From positions 62,001 to 126,000 of the forward strand of contig CCRI01000002.1 in the NCBI GenBank assembly GCA_000985875.1: a stretch of 64,000 nt of DNA, read 5' to 3'. This stretch comes from Neorhizobium galegae bv. officinalis. GTDB lineage: Bacteria > Pseudomonadota > Alphaproteobacteria > Rhizobiales > Rhizobiaceae. A program made the translations under genes and the position numbers. Positions within the stretch are counted from its first letter, which is position 1; each line of letters begins with the position of its first letter. This document shows, piece by piece, positions 17,041 through 26,105 of the stretch. The notes beneath the pieces are model-generated. The model searched no databases. It saw only the letters and a program-made list of their open reading frames with translations, and was not told where the DNA came from.

Positions 17041-18030
17041 ATGAAACACATCGACTTTTTCAAGAGTGTGGCAATTGCAGCAGCGGCAGGGGCGTTTGCC
17101 TTCCTGTCTGCTGGAACAGCCGCCGAGGCCCAATCATTCCCTGATAGAACCATCACGTTAGTCGTCCCTTTTGCCGCTGGTGGCTCAACTGACGTGGTGG
17201 CACGCGTCATCGCTCAGAAGATGAGCGATGACCTCAATCAGCAGGTTGTCGTCGAAAACGTTGCAGGGGCCGGTGGCAATCTAGGTGCGGACCGCGTGGC
17301 TCGTGCTGAGCCCGATGGATACACCATCCTGATGGGAACGGTGGCGACGCACGCGCTTAATCCGCTCATCCTAAAAAGAAAACCCTATGACGCCGAGAAG
17401 GACTTTGCACCCATCTCGCTGCTGGTGGTCGTGCCGAACGTTCTCGTCGTGAATCCCAAGCTGCCGGTCAACAATGTAGCGGAGTTGATCGCCCTGTTGA
17501 AAAAAGAGCCGGACAAATATTCATACGCCTCCTCCGGGAACGGAACGCCGCTTCATCTTTCCGGGGAGCTTTTCAACAGCATGGCAGGCGTAAAGATGCA
17601 GCACGTCCCCTACAAAGGCGCTGGGCCTGCGCTGAACGACCTCATTGGCAATCAGATATCGATCATGTTCGACAACCTGCCATCGTCGTCGGGCCACTTG
17701 AAGTCGGGTACCCTTCGCGCTCTTGGCGTCACCACGGCAAAGAGAGCCCCCTCTTTCCCTGACGTTCCGACTGTTGCAGAAACCATTCCGGGCTACGAGA
17801 CCTACACCTGGAACGCACTGTTCGCACCTGCCAAGACGCCGACGGATGTCGTGGCGAAGCTAAACGAGGCTGCCAACAAAGCGCTCAAGGACCCCTCGGT
17901 CATCGCGCGAATGAATGAGTTCAGCGCGACCATCGTCGGGTCCTCTCCCGAGGATTTAGGAAAACATGTGAGTGCCGAGCTAGCCAAGTGGGGACCGATT
18001 GTGAAAAATGCCAACATCCAGATGGATTGA
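17041..18030 (+). CDS. Bug/TctC-family periplasmic substrate-binding protein
   Basis: A 329-residue binding protein of the Bordetella uptake gene / tripartite tricarboxylate (TctC) family. A signal peptide covers residues 1-30 (ending TAAEAQS). The mature protein shows FPDRTITLVVPFAAGGSTDVVAR, the family hallmark, and YASSGNGTPLHLSGE. The ATG at 17041 follows GAGGAGG. No TctA or TctB membrane genes are adjacent, so it is an orphan that may serve a transporter elsewhere or act as a sensor of a carboxylate. Confidence 0.92.
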   Translation: MKHIDFFKSVAIAAAAGAFAFLSAGTAAEAQSFPDRTITLVVPFAAGGSTDVVARVIAQKMSDDLNQQVVVENVAGAGGNLGADRVARAEPDGYTILMGTVATHALNPLILKRKPYDAEKDFAPISLLVVVPNVLVVNPKLPVNNVAELIALLKKEPDKYSYASSGNGTPLHLSGELFNSMAGVKMQHVPYKGAGPALNDLIGNQISIMFDNLPSSSGHLKSGTLRALGVTTAKRAPSFPDVPTVAETIPGYETYTWNALFAPAKTPTDVVAKLNEAANKALKDPSVIARMNEFSATIVGSSPEDLGKHVSAELAKWGPIVKNANIQMD

Positions 18031-18050
18031 AACTCTTTAGTTGCGGGGAG

Positions 18051-18080
18051 GGGGCGGCATTTCCGCGATCCGCCCCTTTT
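18051..18080 (+). terminator. Intrinsic terminator after the Bug-family gene
   Basis: GGGGCGG (18051-18057) pairs with CCGCCCC (18070-18076), followed by TTTT. It lies 20 bases after the stop codon of the binding-protein gene. Confidence 0.7.
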
Positions 18081-18122
18081 CATTCCGTCGCTGTGTTACT
18101 GGTTTGCAGGGCCGACCGAACT

Positions 18123-19379
18123 TCAGTCAGCTTCCCGGCCGTGTCGCCGATCCAGCCAACGCATCGCTGGTGTCACAGTGAGCCCGTGCATTAGGATCGA
18201 GACGAAAACGACGAGCGACAGGATAACCCACAACCGGTCGCCGCCCTCAAACTGCCCGTGATTGAGCCCATAGGCGAGATAATAGAATGAACCGACACCC
18301 CGAATGCCGAAGAAGGCGATGGTGATCTTCTCGGTGAGTGTCGCGCGGACTCCAATAAGGGCAAGCAAGCCGGTTACGGGTCTAACGACCAGCAATATCA
18401 GCACGACGGCTACGATCTCTGTCCAGCCGACATTTGACAGCAAGCCGTTGACGATTGCGCCGCCAAAAGCGAGCAGCAGGAGCATCATCGCGATGCGCTC
18501 GATCTGCTCGGTGATGTCGTGCATGTCGCGCTGGAAGTCGTGGTCGCGATGGGAGTTACGCAGTGTCAACGCGGTAACGAAGACCGCGAAGAAGCCATAG
18601 CAGTGCAGCAGCTCGGACACGCCATACGACACGAAGGTAGCCGCTATGGCTACCAATCCGTCGCCTGTCTTTGCCAACGTATCGCCGGGCATCCTGAAGG
18701 TTACCCAACCAAACACACGGCCGACGAGCCATCCACAGCAAATGCCAGCAATCGTCTCCCAGAGGACATTCAAGGTCAGCCAGCGAGCGAACCAGGGTTC
18801 TCCTGTTGTGGCCGCAAGGCTTAAAACGATGGCCAGATGCACAAATGGAAACGCGAAGCCGTCGTTCAGGCCCGCCTCGGACGTGAGCGCGAAGCGAACA
18901 GTGTCTTCACCCCCTTCCTGTGGGCCCGCAACCTGGATGTCGGCCGCAAGAACAGGATCGGTGGGCGCAAGGCTTGCTGCCAGCAGCAGCGCGGCCACAG
19001 CACCTAAACCAAGCAGGGTTGTGCCGATGAATGCTATGGCGATGATGCTCATCGGCATCGTGATCAATAACAGCCGCCAAGTCGTTCCCCACCCTCTGAA
19101 TGAGAACCGGCGGTCAATCTTCAGGCCTGCGCCCATCAACGCAACAAGAACCACGAACTCTGTCAAACGTTCGGTGGCATAGGGGTATGCGCCTGGCGAT
19201 GGGTCCAACGTCACATACGGGGAGGTATAGATCAGGCCACCAATCGCCAGACAGACGATTGGAAGCGAGAGCGGAAGTCGGCGGAGAGCCAGTGGCAACC
19301 ACGCCACCAATGCGATGAGAAGCCCAGCGCCCGTAAGAGCCATTGCATAGGGGTCTGGTTCCCAGCCGTGAATCTCCAA
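18123..19379 (-). CDS. Na+/H+ antiporter, CPA1 family
   Basis: A 418-residue integral membrane protein with about 12 hydrophobic segments. The ALLLAASLAPTDPVLAADIQ segment and the SEAGLNDGFAFPF segment carry the CPA1 ion-binding aspartates of NhaP-type antiporters. It would exchange Na+ or K+ for protons across the inner membrane. The TTG start at 19379 is uncertain; an ATG at 19343 would lose 12 residues. It is convergent with the Bug-family gene and followed upstream by an esterase-like gene on the same strand, 70 bases away. Confidence 0.88.
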   Translation of the reverse strand: MEIHGWEPDPYAMALTGAGLLIALVAWLPLALRRLPLSLPIVCLAIGGLIYTSPYVTLDPSPGAYPYATERLTEFVVLVALMGAGLKIDRRFSFRGWGTTWRLLLITMPMSIIAIAFIGTTLLGLGAVAALLLAASLAPTDPVLAADIQVAGPQEGGEDTVRFALTSEAGLNDGFAFPFVHLAIVLSLAATTGEPWFARWLTLNVLWETIAGICCGWLVGRVFGWVTFRMPGDTLAKTGDGLVAIAATFVSYGVSELLHCYGFFAVFVTALTLRNSHRDHDFQRDMHDITEQIERIAMMLLLLAFGGAIVNGLLSNVGWTEIVAVVLILLVVRPVTGLLALIGVRATLTEKITIAFFGIRGVGSFYYLAYGLNHGQFEGGDRLWVILSLVVFVSILMHGLTVTPAMRWLDRRHGREAD

Positions 19380-19449
19380 GCGTTTGACCTAACTCGTCGT
19401 TGCATCGCGTGCGGCCGCTTTGGCCGCAAGCCTGCGGGCTATGAAATGG

Positions 19450-20181
19450 TTACTTGGGCGCAACATCAAGTCGTTGCTTCAACAACCAATCCCATAGTTC
19501 TGGATCGTTAAGAGTTGCCCGTTCGACGTGCGAGTGGTCCACGCCTTCCAGGACACTAAGCCGAGCATTACGTTTCAGAGCCTTGAGGCGTTCGTACATG
19601 ATGACGGAATCTGAGAGGGGGATGACGTCGTCGTCGGTCCCGTGGAAGACCCAGAAGGCAGCCTTTTCATTCGTCCTGCTCAGGTAGTGGCGATTGCCAC
19701 CCCCTGCAATCGGAACCACTGCGGCAAACTTGTCCGGATACTGTTCCGCCATGGCCCAAGCCCCAAAACCGCCCCGACTGTAGCCGACGACGTAGATACG
19801 GGAGCGATCAACGCGGTACTTCGAGATAACCTCCTCAAGGGCCGCTTCTACCTTCTCGATGGGATAGAGCAGTTCCTCGCTCGGGTTTTGAGGTGAGAAG
19901 ATCAGAAACGGCAACTGCTTGCCCTCTTCGATCAATTTCGGCATGCCGCTCGATTTGACCTTGTCGATATCGCCCCCACCCTGGTCACCTCCATGGAGCC
20001 ATACGACGAGCGGGTAGGGGGCGTTGGAAGTCCCATACCCATCTGGCGTGTACATCAGATACTTGAGGTCGTTCTTCACGGTCGCTGTCGATGTCATCGC
20101 CCTTTGGTCGGCATGTGCCGCACCAAATGTGCACATCCCCAACGTGACAACCAATGCTGCAGACAAAATCCTTCGCGTCAT
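19450..20181 (-). CDS. Secreted alpha/beta-hydrolase (esterase/DLH-like)
   Basis: A 243-residue hydrolase with a signal peptide (residues 1-25, ending GAAHADQ). It shows the PLVVWLHGGDQGGGD oxyanion region, nucleophile elbow GYSRGG (Ser135), an acid in FHGTDDDVIPL and a late His in EGVDHSHV. The triad is complete, so it should be an active periplasmic esterase, peptidase-like or PHB-depolymerase-like enzyme. It is upstream of the antiporter on the same strand. Confidence 0.82.
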   Translation of the reverse strand: MTRRILSAALVVTLGMCTFGAAHADQRAMTSTATVKNDLKYLMYTPDGYGTSNAPYPLVVWLHGGDQGGGDIDKVKSSGMPKLIEEGKQLPFLIFSPQNPSEELLYPIEKVEAALEEVISKYRVDRSRIYVVGYSRGGFGAWAMAEQYPDKFAAVVPIAGGGNRHYLSRTNEKAAFWVFHGTDDDVIPLSDSVIMYERLKALKRNARLSVLEGVDHSHVERATLNDPELWDWLLKQRLDVAPK

Positions 20182-20334
20182 CCGTTCACTCCTCTATAGC
20201 GGTTGACCAATGGTCGCATGTGGACTTGCACCTGAACACTCGCCTACCAGCGGCTGCCTTCCTGGACTCCTGCGAGCTGACCGGAAAGGCCAAGTGGGAG
20301 TTCGAGGATGGTGCCGACAACCGGGGGGACGTCG

Positions 20335-20553
20335 CTACCCCGGGTTCATTTTCGGGAGGTTCGTCTCAACCTCTCGACGTCTGCTTTCCGGCAAACTGTC
20401 GATGTTGTCACGCCAGAAAGCTGCCGCCTCGTCTGGTTCGTCATCCCACAGCCTGGTGTCGACAATGTTGTCATCGAGCTTGGCGCGGCGCTTGCCACCA
20501 AGCCGAACATATTCTTCAGCTAAACGAGCGGCTTCCGTCGATGGCCCCGTCAT
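20335..20553 (-). CDS. 72-residue small hypothetical protein
   Basis: A charged, helical, soluble protein (EEYVRLGGKRRAKLDDNIVD, then WRDNIDSLPESRRREVE). Its ATG overlaps the stop of the preceding YqjD-like gene by 4 bases (ATGA), which strongly supports translation. Function unknown; operon with a membrane-anchored ElaB/YqjD-like protein suggests a stress or envelope link. Confidence 0.6.
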   Translation of the reverse strand: MTGPSTEAARLAEEYVRLGGKRRAKLDDNIVDTRLWDDEPDEAAAFWRDNIDSLPESRRREVETNLPKMNPG

Positions 20554-20852
20554 CTTCCAATCCCATAAACAAATCCGACGATTGCCGCTAAGGCTACTGA
20601 CGCTATCGGGTGAAGGCGAATCTGATACTCCACTTCCTCACGCATCGTACGTGGGGCACCGGGAACGGCTGGAGACCAGGGGGTGATTGGACGGCGAAGG
20701 ACTGCCCTTTGCAGACTCCGAAGCTCGGCCTGCAGCTCTTCAAGTTCCTTGCGCTGCTCGTAGGCAGGAGATGTTCCCGCCTGCGTTCCCACACTTTCAT
20801 CGACTTCGTTTGAGGAGGCGGTGACGATTGTCTTGTCGGAGGTGCTAGCCAT
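20550..20852 (-). CDS. ElaB/YqjD/DUF883-like membrane-anchored protein
   Basis: A 100-residue protein with a polar N-terminus, a predicted coiled-coil (RKELEELQAELRSLQRAVL) and one C-terminal transmembrane helix after an HP motif (LHPIASVALAAIVGFVYG). This is the layout of DUF883 proteins, which in Escherichia coli bind ribosomes at the inner membrane in stationary phase. ATG at 20852 follows AGGAAGGG; a longer open frame upstream lacks a site. Coupled by ATGA to the next small gene. Confidence 0.65.
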   Translation of the reverse strand: MASTSDKTIVTASSNEVDESVGTQAGTSPAYEQRKELEELQAELRSLQRAVLRRPITPWSPAVPGAPRTMREEVEYQIRLHPIASVALAAIVGFVYGIGR

Positions 20853-21210
20853 TTCGAACCCTTCCTGAGCGTTGCATGGAGAACGACGGGTCGAGCGGAG
20901 AGTTCCGGGGTACGGAAGGCGTTTCATGTCAGGGCGGCATTGGTGCTTACCCAGAACGTTGCTCCCCGCGACGGGCGAACATTGACGACCGCCTTTCATG
21001 AAACAAGAGAAGGGATGTCGAGCCGACGGGCCTTCTCCAACACGCGCTTTGGAAGTGGCTTTCGAATTCAGCAGCACTCAGGTCGCGGATTGTGAGCCTC
21101 GGCCAACCGCCGCGATCACCGCGCCGTATCGAGTTCCAAGATAACCTTAGGATCATCGCGACAAGATAGCGGTACCGAGAGCCTGAGCGTCCCATTTGTT
21201 GCCTTTGGAC
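20853..21210. other. Intergenic, no gene seen
   Basis: About 360 bases between divergent small genes. It should hold the promoter of the YqjD-like pair; no convincing frame or domain. Confidence 0.4.
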
Positions 21211-21235
21211 ATGCTGAAAGGCATACTTTCAGCAT
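21211..21235 (+). promoter_or_regulatory. Palindrome covering the start codon of the DUF1801-like gene
   Basis: ATGCTGAAAG (21211-21220) is perfectly complementary to CTTTCAGCAT (21226-21235) with a 5-base GCATA loop. The right arm contains the AT of the ATG at 21234 and the left arm contains the only AAAGG-like ribosome site. In RNA this would hide the initiation region; in DNA it could be an operator. Confidence 0.5.
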
Positions 21236-21467
21236 GACGAAGAGCGTTGACCATGACGCGTACATAGCCGCCGCGCCGGAGCAGTTTTACGCCATGTTGG
21301 GTGAGCTGCGTGCACAGCTCATGCCCGGACTTCAGCTCGGAGAAACGATCATCGCTGGCTATGCTGCCTTCAGTAAACAATGTGGTCTCTATGTTAACCC
21401 GGGTGCAATTGCTGCGCATGCTGACGAGATCGCTTCTTTGAAGCCTAAAGCAACCAGAACGGCGTAG
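21234..21467 (+). pseudogene. DUF1801 (YdhG-like) protein, C-terminally short
   Basis: The 77 residues match the first two thirds of DUF1801 proteins (DAYIAAAPEQFYAMLGELRAQL, then GYAAFSKQCGLYV and an ALYV/H-rich segment). The family usually continues for 30-40 residues past the KGTIRF-like strand, but here a stop follows KATRTA. It is probably a decayed gene; a truncated functional form cannot be excluded. The start codon is buried in a perfect hairpin. Confidence 0.45.
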
Positions 21468-21613
21468 ACCAGGTGTTGTGCCACGCTACTTTCCGGGGTG
21501 TGCCAAAAGGCCGCTGTTTGGGCCATACTACGTTCCGTTTTTACAACCGAATAGCGTTAATGAACTAATCCGAAGTTCCATAATTTACCTTATGCGATCT
21601 TACCGTGTAGCCG

Positions 21614-22737
21614 GGGTGGGTTCAAGGATGAAGTGCGACTTGCGAATGATGCCAATGGGTTATCACTCGCAAGGAAGATGCAATGAACCGCACCTACTCC
21701 CAGATTGGATTGGACGAACGCCGTAAGATTGCTCGCTGGAGGACGGCTGGCCTCAGTGTCGCGGTCATCGCCGAGAAGCTCGGACGACATCGTTCGACGA
21801 TCTTTCGTGAAGTTAGACGCAATATGTTCGTCGACAAGCAGATACCTGATCTCAGCGACTATTATTGCGTGACGGCGCATGAGATGGCTTGCGAACGTCG
21901 TGCGAAGCTGCGGAAGCTTGCATGCTTCTCACACGTTCGACAATCGGTGATCGAGCGGATCGTTCACGGCTGGTCACCGCAGCAGATCGCCGGCCGAATG
22001 CGGCTGGAACGTCATCCGATCTCGGTGAGCCATGAGACGATCTACAAGTTCGCCTATTCGGCCGACGGCCATGCCATCAAGCTGTGGCGGCATTTGCCGG
22101 AGCATCGTGCCAGGCGCAGACCACGACACGCCAGACGCAAGCACGGCCAAAGGTTTAGCCCGGACTTGAACATCCTGCGCCGCCCAGGCGTCGTTGCCGA
22201 TCGCAAGCAGTTCGGCCATTGGGAATGCGATCTGATCCAGTTCCGCAAGAAGTTCGGAAAGGCCAATGTGACGTCGCTTGTCGAGCGGGTCAGCCGCTTT
22301 GCGATCTTTCTGCGCAACAATGATCGGCAGTCCCGGCCTGTTATGGACGGCCTCATACACGCCCTCAAGGCCCTACCCCATCTTGCCCGCCGTTCGATCA
22401 CCTTCGACCGCGGCACGGAGTTCACCGACTGGCCGTATCTCCAGGCCAGCATCGGCACCCAAACGTGGTTCTGCGATCCACAATCACCCTGGCAGAAGGG
22501 CACGGTCGAGAACACCAACGGCAGGGTAAGGAAATGGCTTTCGAGAGAGGTCGATCCACTGTCGGTCACAGACGCCGATCTGATCGAGATCTGCAATCGG
22601 CTCAATGCGACACCGCGCAAATGTCTTGGCTATCGAACGCCAGCCGAAGTCTTTCGCAAAAAACTGCTCGCTCAGATGAGACACGCCGGTTAGCTTGGGC
22701 AGCCCCGCAAGTCGCGGTTCAGCATGAATTCACACCG
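21614..22737 (+). mobile_element. Intact IS30-family insertion sequence
   Basis: Imperfect terminal repeats flank the transposase: left 21614-21644 (GGGTGGG to GCGACTTGCG) and right 22706-22737, whose complement also ends in GCGACTTGCG. Element length is about 1.12 kb, as expected for IS30. Its right end lies within two bases of the left end of the next IS (22740). Confidence 0.85.
21683..22693 (+). CDS. IS30-family transposase
   Basis: A full-length 336-residue DDE transposase. An N-terminal helix-turn-helix (YSQIGLDERRKIARW, SVAVIAEKLGRHRSTIFREVRR) is followed by the rve catalytic core: Asp in HWECDLIQF, Asp in TFDRGTEFTDW, and Glu in SPWQKGTVENTNGR. All three acidic residues are present, so it is probably active. 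The start is ATG 21683. Confidence 0.95.
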   Translation: MNRTYSQIGLDERRKIARWRTAGLSVAVIAEKLGRHRSTIFREVRRNMFVDKQIPDLSDYYCVTAHEMACERRAKLRKLACFSHVRQSVIERIVHGWSPQQIAGRMRLERHPISVSHETIYKFAYSADGHAIKLWRHLPEHRARRRPRHARRKHGQRFSPDLNILRRPGVVADRKQFGHWECDLIQFRKKFGKANVTSLVERVSRFAIFLRNNDRQSRPVMDGLIHALKALPHLARRSITFDRGTEFTDWPYLQASIGTQTWFCDPQSPWQKGTVENTNGRVRKWLSREVDPLSVTDADLIEICNRLNATPRKCLGYRTPAEVFRKKLLAQMRHAG

Positions 22738-22739
22738 CA

Positions 22740-24349
22740 AAGTTGAAGTGTCCTATTTCTGCAAAGTTGGAATGTCACACTCCCCGCGTTTTGAGGACGC
22801 GGGAGATTGCAGATGGGATTGATAGCGATGAGCGAACGCGATCTGCAGCGCATTGAAGTTTTGTCGAAGGTGATCGCCGGCCGGATGACGATGATGTCGG
22901 CGGCGCATGTGCTCGATCTAAGTGAGCGCCAGGTGCGTCGTCTGCTGGAGCGGATCAGGACTGGCGGTGCGGCGTCGATCCGGCACAAGGCGATCGGCCG
23001 GCCGTCGAACAACCGGATCAGTGACGGTGTTCGGGATTACGCGGTGACGCTGGTTCGTGAGTGTTATGCGGACTTCGGGCCGACATTGGCAGCCGAGAAG
23101 CTTGCCGAGCGCGATGGATTGCTGGTGTCGCGCGAGACGTTGCGCAGCTGGATGTCAGACGCTGGACTTTGGCTGTCACGCAAGCAGCGGCGGACGTTTC
23201 ATCAGCCGCGGCTGCGGCGCGAGGCCTATGGCGAGCTGGTGCAAATCGATGGATCCGAGCATCGTTGGTTCGAAGATCGCGGCGACCCATGTTCATTGCT
23301 GGTGTTCATCGATGATGCGACAGGCAAGCTGATGCAGTTGCGGTTTGTACGATCGGAAAGTGCGTTCAGCTATTTCGAGGCGCTCGAGCTCTATCTGGAG
23401 GCGCATGGTGCTCCAGTCGCCTTCTATTCCGACAAGCATTCGGTGTTCCGGGTGGCGAAGAAGGATGCCAAGGGCGGCCAGGGCATGACCCAGTTCGGCC
23501 GTGCGCTTTCTGAGCTAAACATCGAGATTCTTTGCGCAAACTCGAGTCAGGCTAAGGGCCGAGTCGAGCGGATGAACCGGACGCTGCAGGACCGTTTGAT
23601 AAAGGATCTGCGCCTGGAGGGCATCTGCGGCATGGACGACGGCAACGCTTTCCTGCCTCGGTTCATGGAGCGCTATAACCGGCAGTTTGCCATCATCCCT
23701 GCCCGACCTGATGATCTGCATCGGTCGCTGAACCTTGTCCCGGATCGGCTGCGCGACGTCCTGTGCAAACGTGAGCAGCGTTATGTCGGTGCCCAGTTGA
23801 CGTTCTCCTACGAGCGCCAGCGGATCATGCTGGAAGAGACCGAGGTGACGCGCGGGCTGGTCGGTCGCTATATCGAGACCTATGCCTATGCCGACGGCAG
23901 GCTGGATGTGCGCTGGAAGGGGCATTCCCTCCCCTACCGGGTGTTCGACAAGGACCAGCGGGTGACGCATGCGGCGATCACCGAGAACAAGCGGCTCGGT
24001 GATGTCCTGGCCTACATCAAGGAACGTCAGGAGCAGCCGACGAAGCCGGCCGTGAAGACGAACAGCGAGAAGATCGGCTACAAACCCCGGGGCCGCAAGC
24101 CGGGCAAGCGGACGGATTTCATGAACGATCCGGCGGTCATTGCCCGGCGGAAACAGGCTCTCTCCAATCTCGATGCCGCAGAATGACCGACTAATCGGGC
24201 TGTCAAAGCGAAAGCCGAAAAGTTCCACTTCACCCGCCCCGATCTCACCTTGCAACCCGGACCAGCCGGTGAGGTCGGGGCTGGTCGTCGTGCCGTGCGA
24301 CGGATCAAAGTGACATTTTAACTTTGCGCAACGGCGGACATTTCAACTT
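22740..24349 (+). mobile_element. Intact ISNCY-family insertion sequence with compound ends
   Basis: The left end carries AAGTTGAAGTGTCC (22740-22753) and a second copy GCAAAGTTGGAATGTCAC (22761-22778). The right end carries the inverted counterparts, GTGACATTTTAACTTTGC (24310-24327) and GGACATTTCAACTT (24336-24349). About 1.61 kb. It ends 20 bases before the start codon of the frameshifted DUF6892-like gene. Confidence 0.85.
22813..24186 (+). CDS. ISNCY-family transposase
   Basis: A 457-residue transposase. Helix-turn-helix at residues 10-50 (RIEVLSKVIAGRMTMMSAAHVL), a second winged region, and an integrase-like core with Asp in LVQIDGSEHRWFEDRG, Asp in AFYSDKHSVFR, and Glu in SQAKGRVERMNRTLQDRL. 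This is the pattern of ISNCY (IS1202-like) enzymes common in rhizobia. ATG 22813 is preferred over a TTG six bases upstream. Appears full length and functional. Confidence 0.92.
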   Translation: MGLIAMSERDLQRIEVLSKVIAGRMTMMSAAHVLDLSERQVRRLLERIRTGGAASIRHKAIGRPSNNRISDGVRDYAVTLVRECYADFGPTLAAEKLAERDGLLVSRETLRSWMSDAGLWLSRKQRRTFHQPRLRREAYGELVQIDGSEHRWFEDRGDPCSLLVFIDDATGKLMQLRFVRSESAFSYFEALELYLEAHGAPVAFYSDKHSVFRVAKKDAKGGQGMTQFGRALSELNIEILCANSSQAKGRVERMNRTLQDRLIKDLRLEGICGMDDGNAFLPRFMERYNRQFAIIPARPDDLHRSLNLVPDRLRDVLCKREQRYVGAQLTFSYERQRIMLEETEVTRGLVGRYIETYAYADGRLDVRWKGHSLPYRVFDKDQRVTHAAITENKRLGDVLAYIKERQEQPTKPAVKTNSEKIGYKPRGRKPGKRTDFMNDPAVIARRKQALSNLDAAE

Positions 24350-24368
24350 CCATTCATGGAGGCATGTG

Positions 24369-25453
24369 ATGGCGGAATTGAACGACACCGTGGATGTCGC
24401 GGCGCTCGCGGCCCTGAGGCCCGGCATGCCGATGGCGGAGGTCGAGGCAGCAATGGGTTCCGCCTGGAAGCCACCTGCCCCACATAAAGGCGGCAAGATC
24501 GACTTGCTCGAGAACAGTCACGGCTTAGTCGCATGGATCGATCGGCATGGCTTGATCGGCATGCTCAACTACAATCATCGCTTCCGGCACCCGGTCGGCG
24601 GGATAGCAATGGAGATGAAAATCGAGCAGGTGCGCGCCGCCATGCCCTCTCTCGAGATCGGCGACGACATGCCGATGATGCGAGGCGTGCGCATGGGTGT
24701 GCGACGGTTTCCCGAGGGCTATATGCTACGTGTCCGCCTCACCCTCGAGACCGTCAACGAAATCGTATTCTCCAACCCTGAAGCCGAATATCCTGAACCG
24801 ACAGAACCACCCTACCCGGTGGCAGCAGGCATCGCTGGCGCACCTTTCGCGGACCCCAACCTCAAGCTCGTCGTCCTGTCTTCGCTTCTCGACGCGAAGC
24901 GGATCGATCTTGGCTCGCCCGAACAACTGGCCACGCACGTCCTCGGTCGAGCGGTCGATCTCGAGGACGAGGGATACGAGATCATCCCCGAGGCCCGGGA
25001 CTACCTCGAGAGATACCCGCTGACCGACGAGCTTCTCGCCGCCGTGGAGGAAATCGAGTTCGACGGCGGCGGGACAGTCTATGAATACGCCTGGCATTTC
25101 TGGGATGGCGAAGACGACCTCTTCGACGTCAAGGACCTGTCGGGGATCGAACGCTGCCCGAACCTCAAGAGCTTTCCGCGATCTCGATGATCGGAAAGGT
25201 CGACGTGCGCACCCTCGTATCATTCCGCAAGCTGAAATCCCTGAATCTCAGCACCGGGATGAACCATATTGAGGCTCTGCTCGACTTGCCCGCGCTAAAG
25301 GAAGTGAGGGTCCTCAACGACGAAATTTACAGCGAGGTCACGACTGCCAGGACGCCGACCAGACGTATCTTCGAGGCGCTGAAGGATCGCGGGGTCCGTG
25401 TCTGGGTCCACTGGGTGTCCGCCACTGAGCCTACCCCGCCTGCGTTCGAATGA
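24369..25453 (+). pseudogene. Frameshifted DUF6892-like protein
   Basis: The first frame (24369 to 25190) gives 273 residues and a later frame (from about 25170 to 25453) continues with KVDVRTLVSFRKLKSLNLST, a leucine-rich-repeat-like extension of the first frame's ERCPNLKSF. One single-base indel near 25170-25187 joins them into a product of about 360 residues. The region HFWDGEDDLFDVKDLSG resembles DUF6892 proteins, often found as immunity-type neighbours of secreted toxins. Good ribosome site GGAGG before ATG 24369, but the ISNCY end is 20 bases upstream and has probably removed the promoter. Confidence 0.65.
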
Positions 25454-25481
25454 GCCGTGTCGAAACCCGGCGCAACCGATG

Positions 25482-25818
25482 TCAGAATAAACGGTCGACA
25501 AACCGGTCCGTCTCCCAGGTCTTGAGGAACTTAGCTTCCCGAGCGACCCAGCCGACAGCGTTGCTACCCCATTCTTGCGATCGGCTGGCGTACTCACCCA
25601 TCAGCCAGAAATGGCGGACGATCACACAACGCTGTGCTGCCTCGAAGTCGTAGGGGGCAATCGGCCGCACCGCTCGATATCCCTCGATGAACGCGTAGCA
25701 AATCGGTGTCAGCTTCCGGCCGAATGACACCTTCGCCTACAGGAACACGGACAGGTCGTACGCGAGGTATCCGGGGCCTCCGTCATCGAAATCGAAGAAG
25801 ACCGCGTCTTGAGACCAA
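25482..25818 (-). pseudogene. Aminoglycoside-phosphotransferase-family C-terminal fragment
   Basis: On the minus strand, AVFFDFDDGGPGYLAYDLSVFL is followed by an in-frame TAG where the family has a Trp codon (TGG), then AKVSFGRKLTPICYAFIEGY to VDRLF. The DFDD motif is the metal-binding DFG-like element of APH/choline-kinase folds. The N-terminal two thirds are missing upstream of about 25818. Both the truncation and the nonsense change make it a dead gene. Confidence 0.7.
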
Positions 25819-26105
25819 GGATACCCGCGTTTGCGCTACATATGGCACATGGGGACAGGCTCGGTTTGGCAAAGGCGGCCACTCGTCAGTTACACGCTTT
25901 AACTTTACGGTTTTCGGGGTAGTACCCGATACAGTGCAGGCTGCTCAAAATAACCCTACCTTTTAGGGTGGGTGACCGCGTCCGCCGATGCGAAGGCTGT
26001 GCTCTATCGTTGAAGCGGCGGCATGATGCCGATTAGTTAAGTGAACTAGGCAACTGCAGCCTGACCGCGCCGGCGGCAACGTCGTCCTCCGTGAAAGGGT
26101 GCCGG

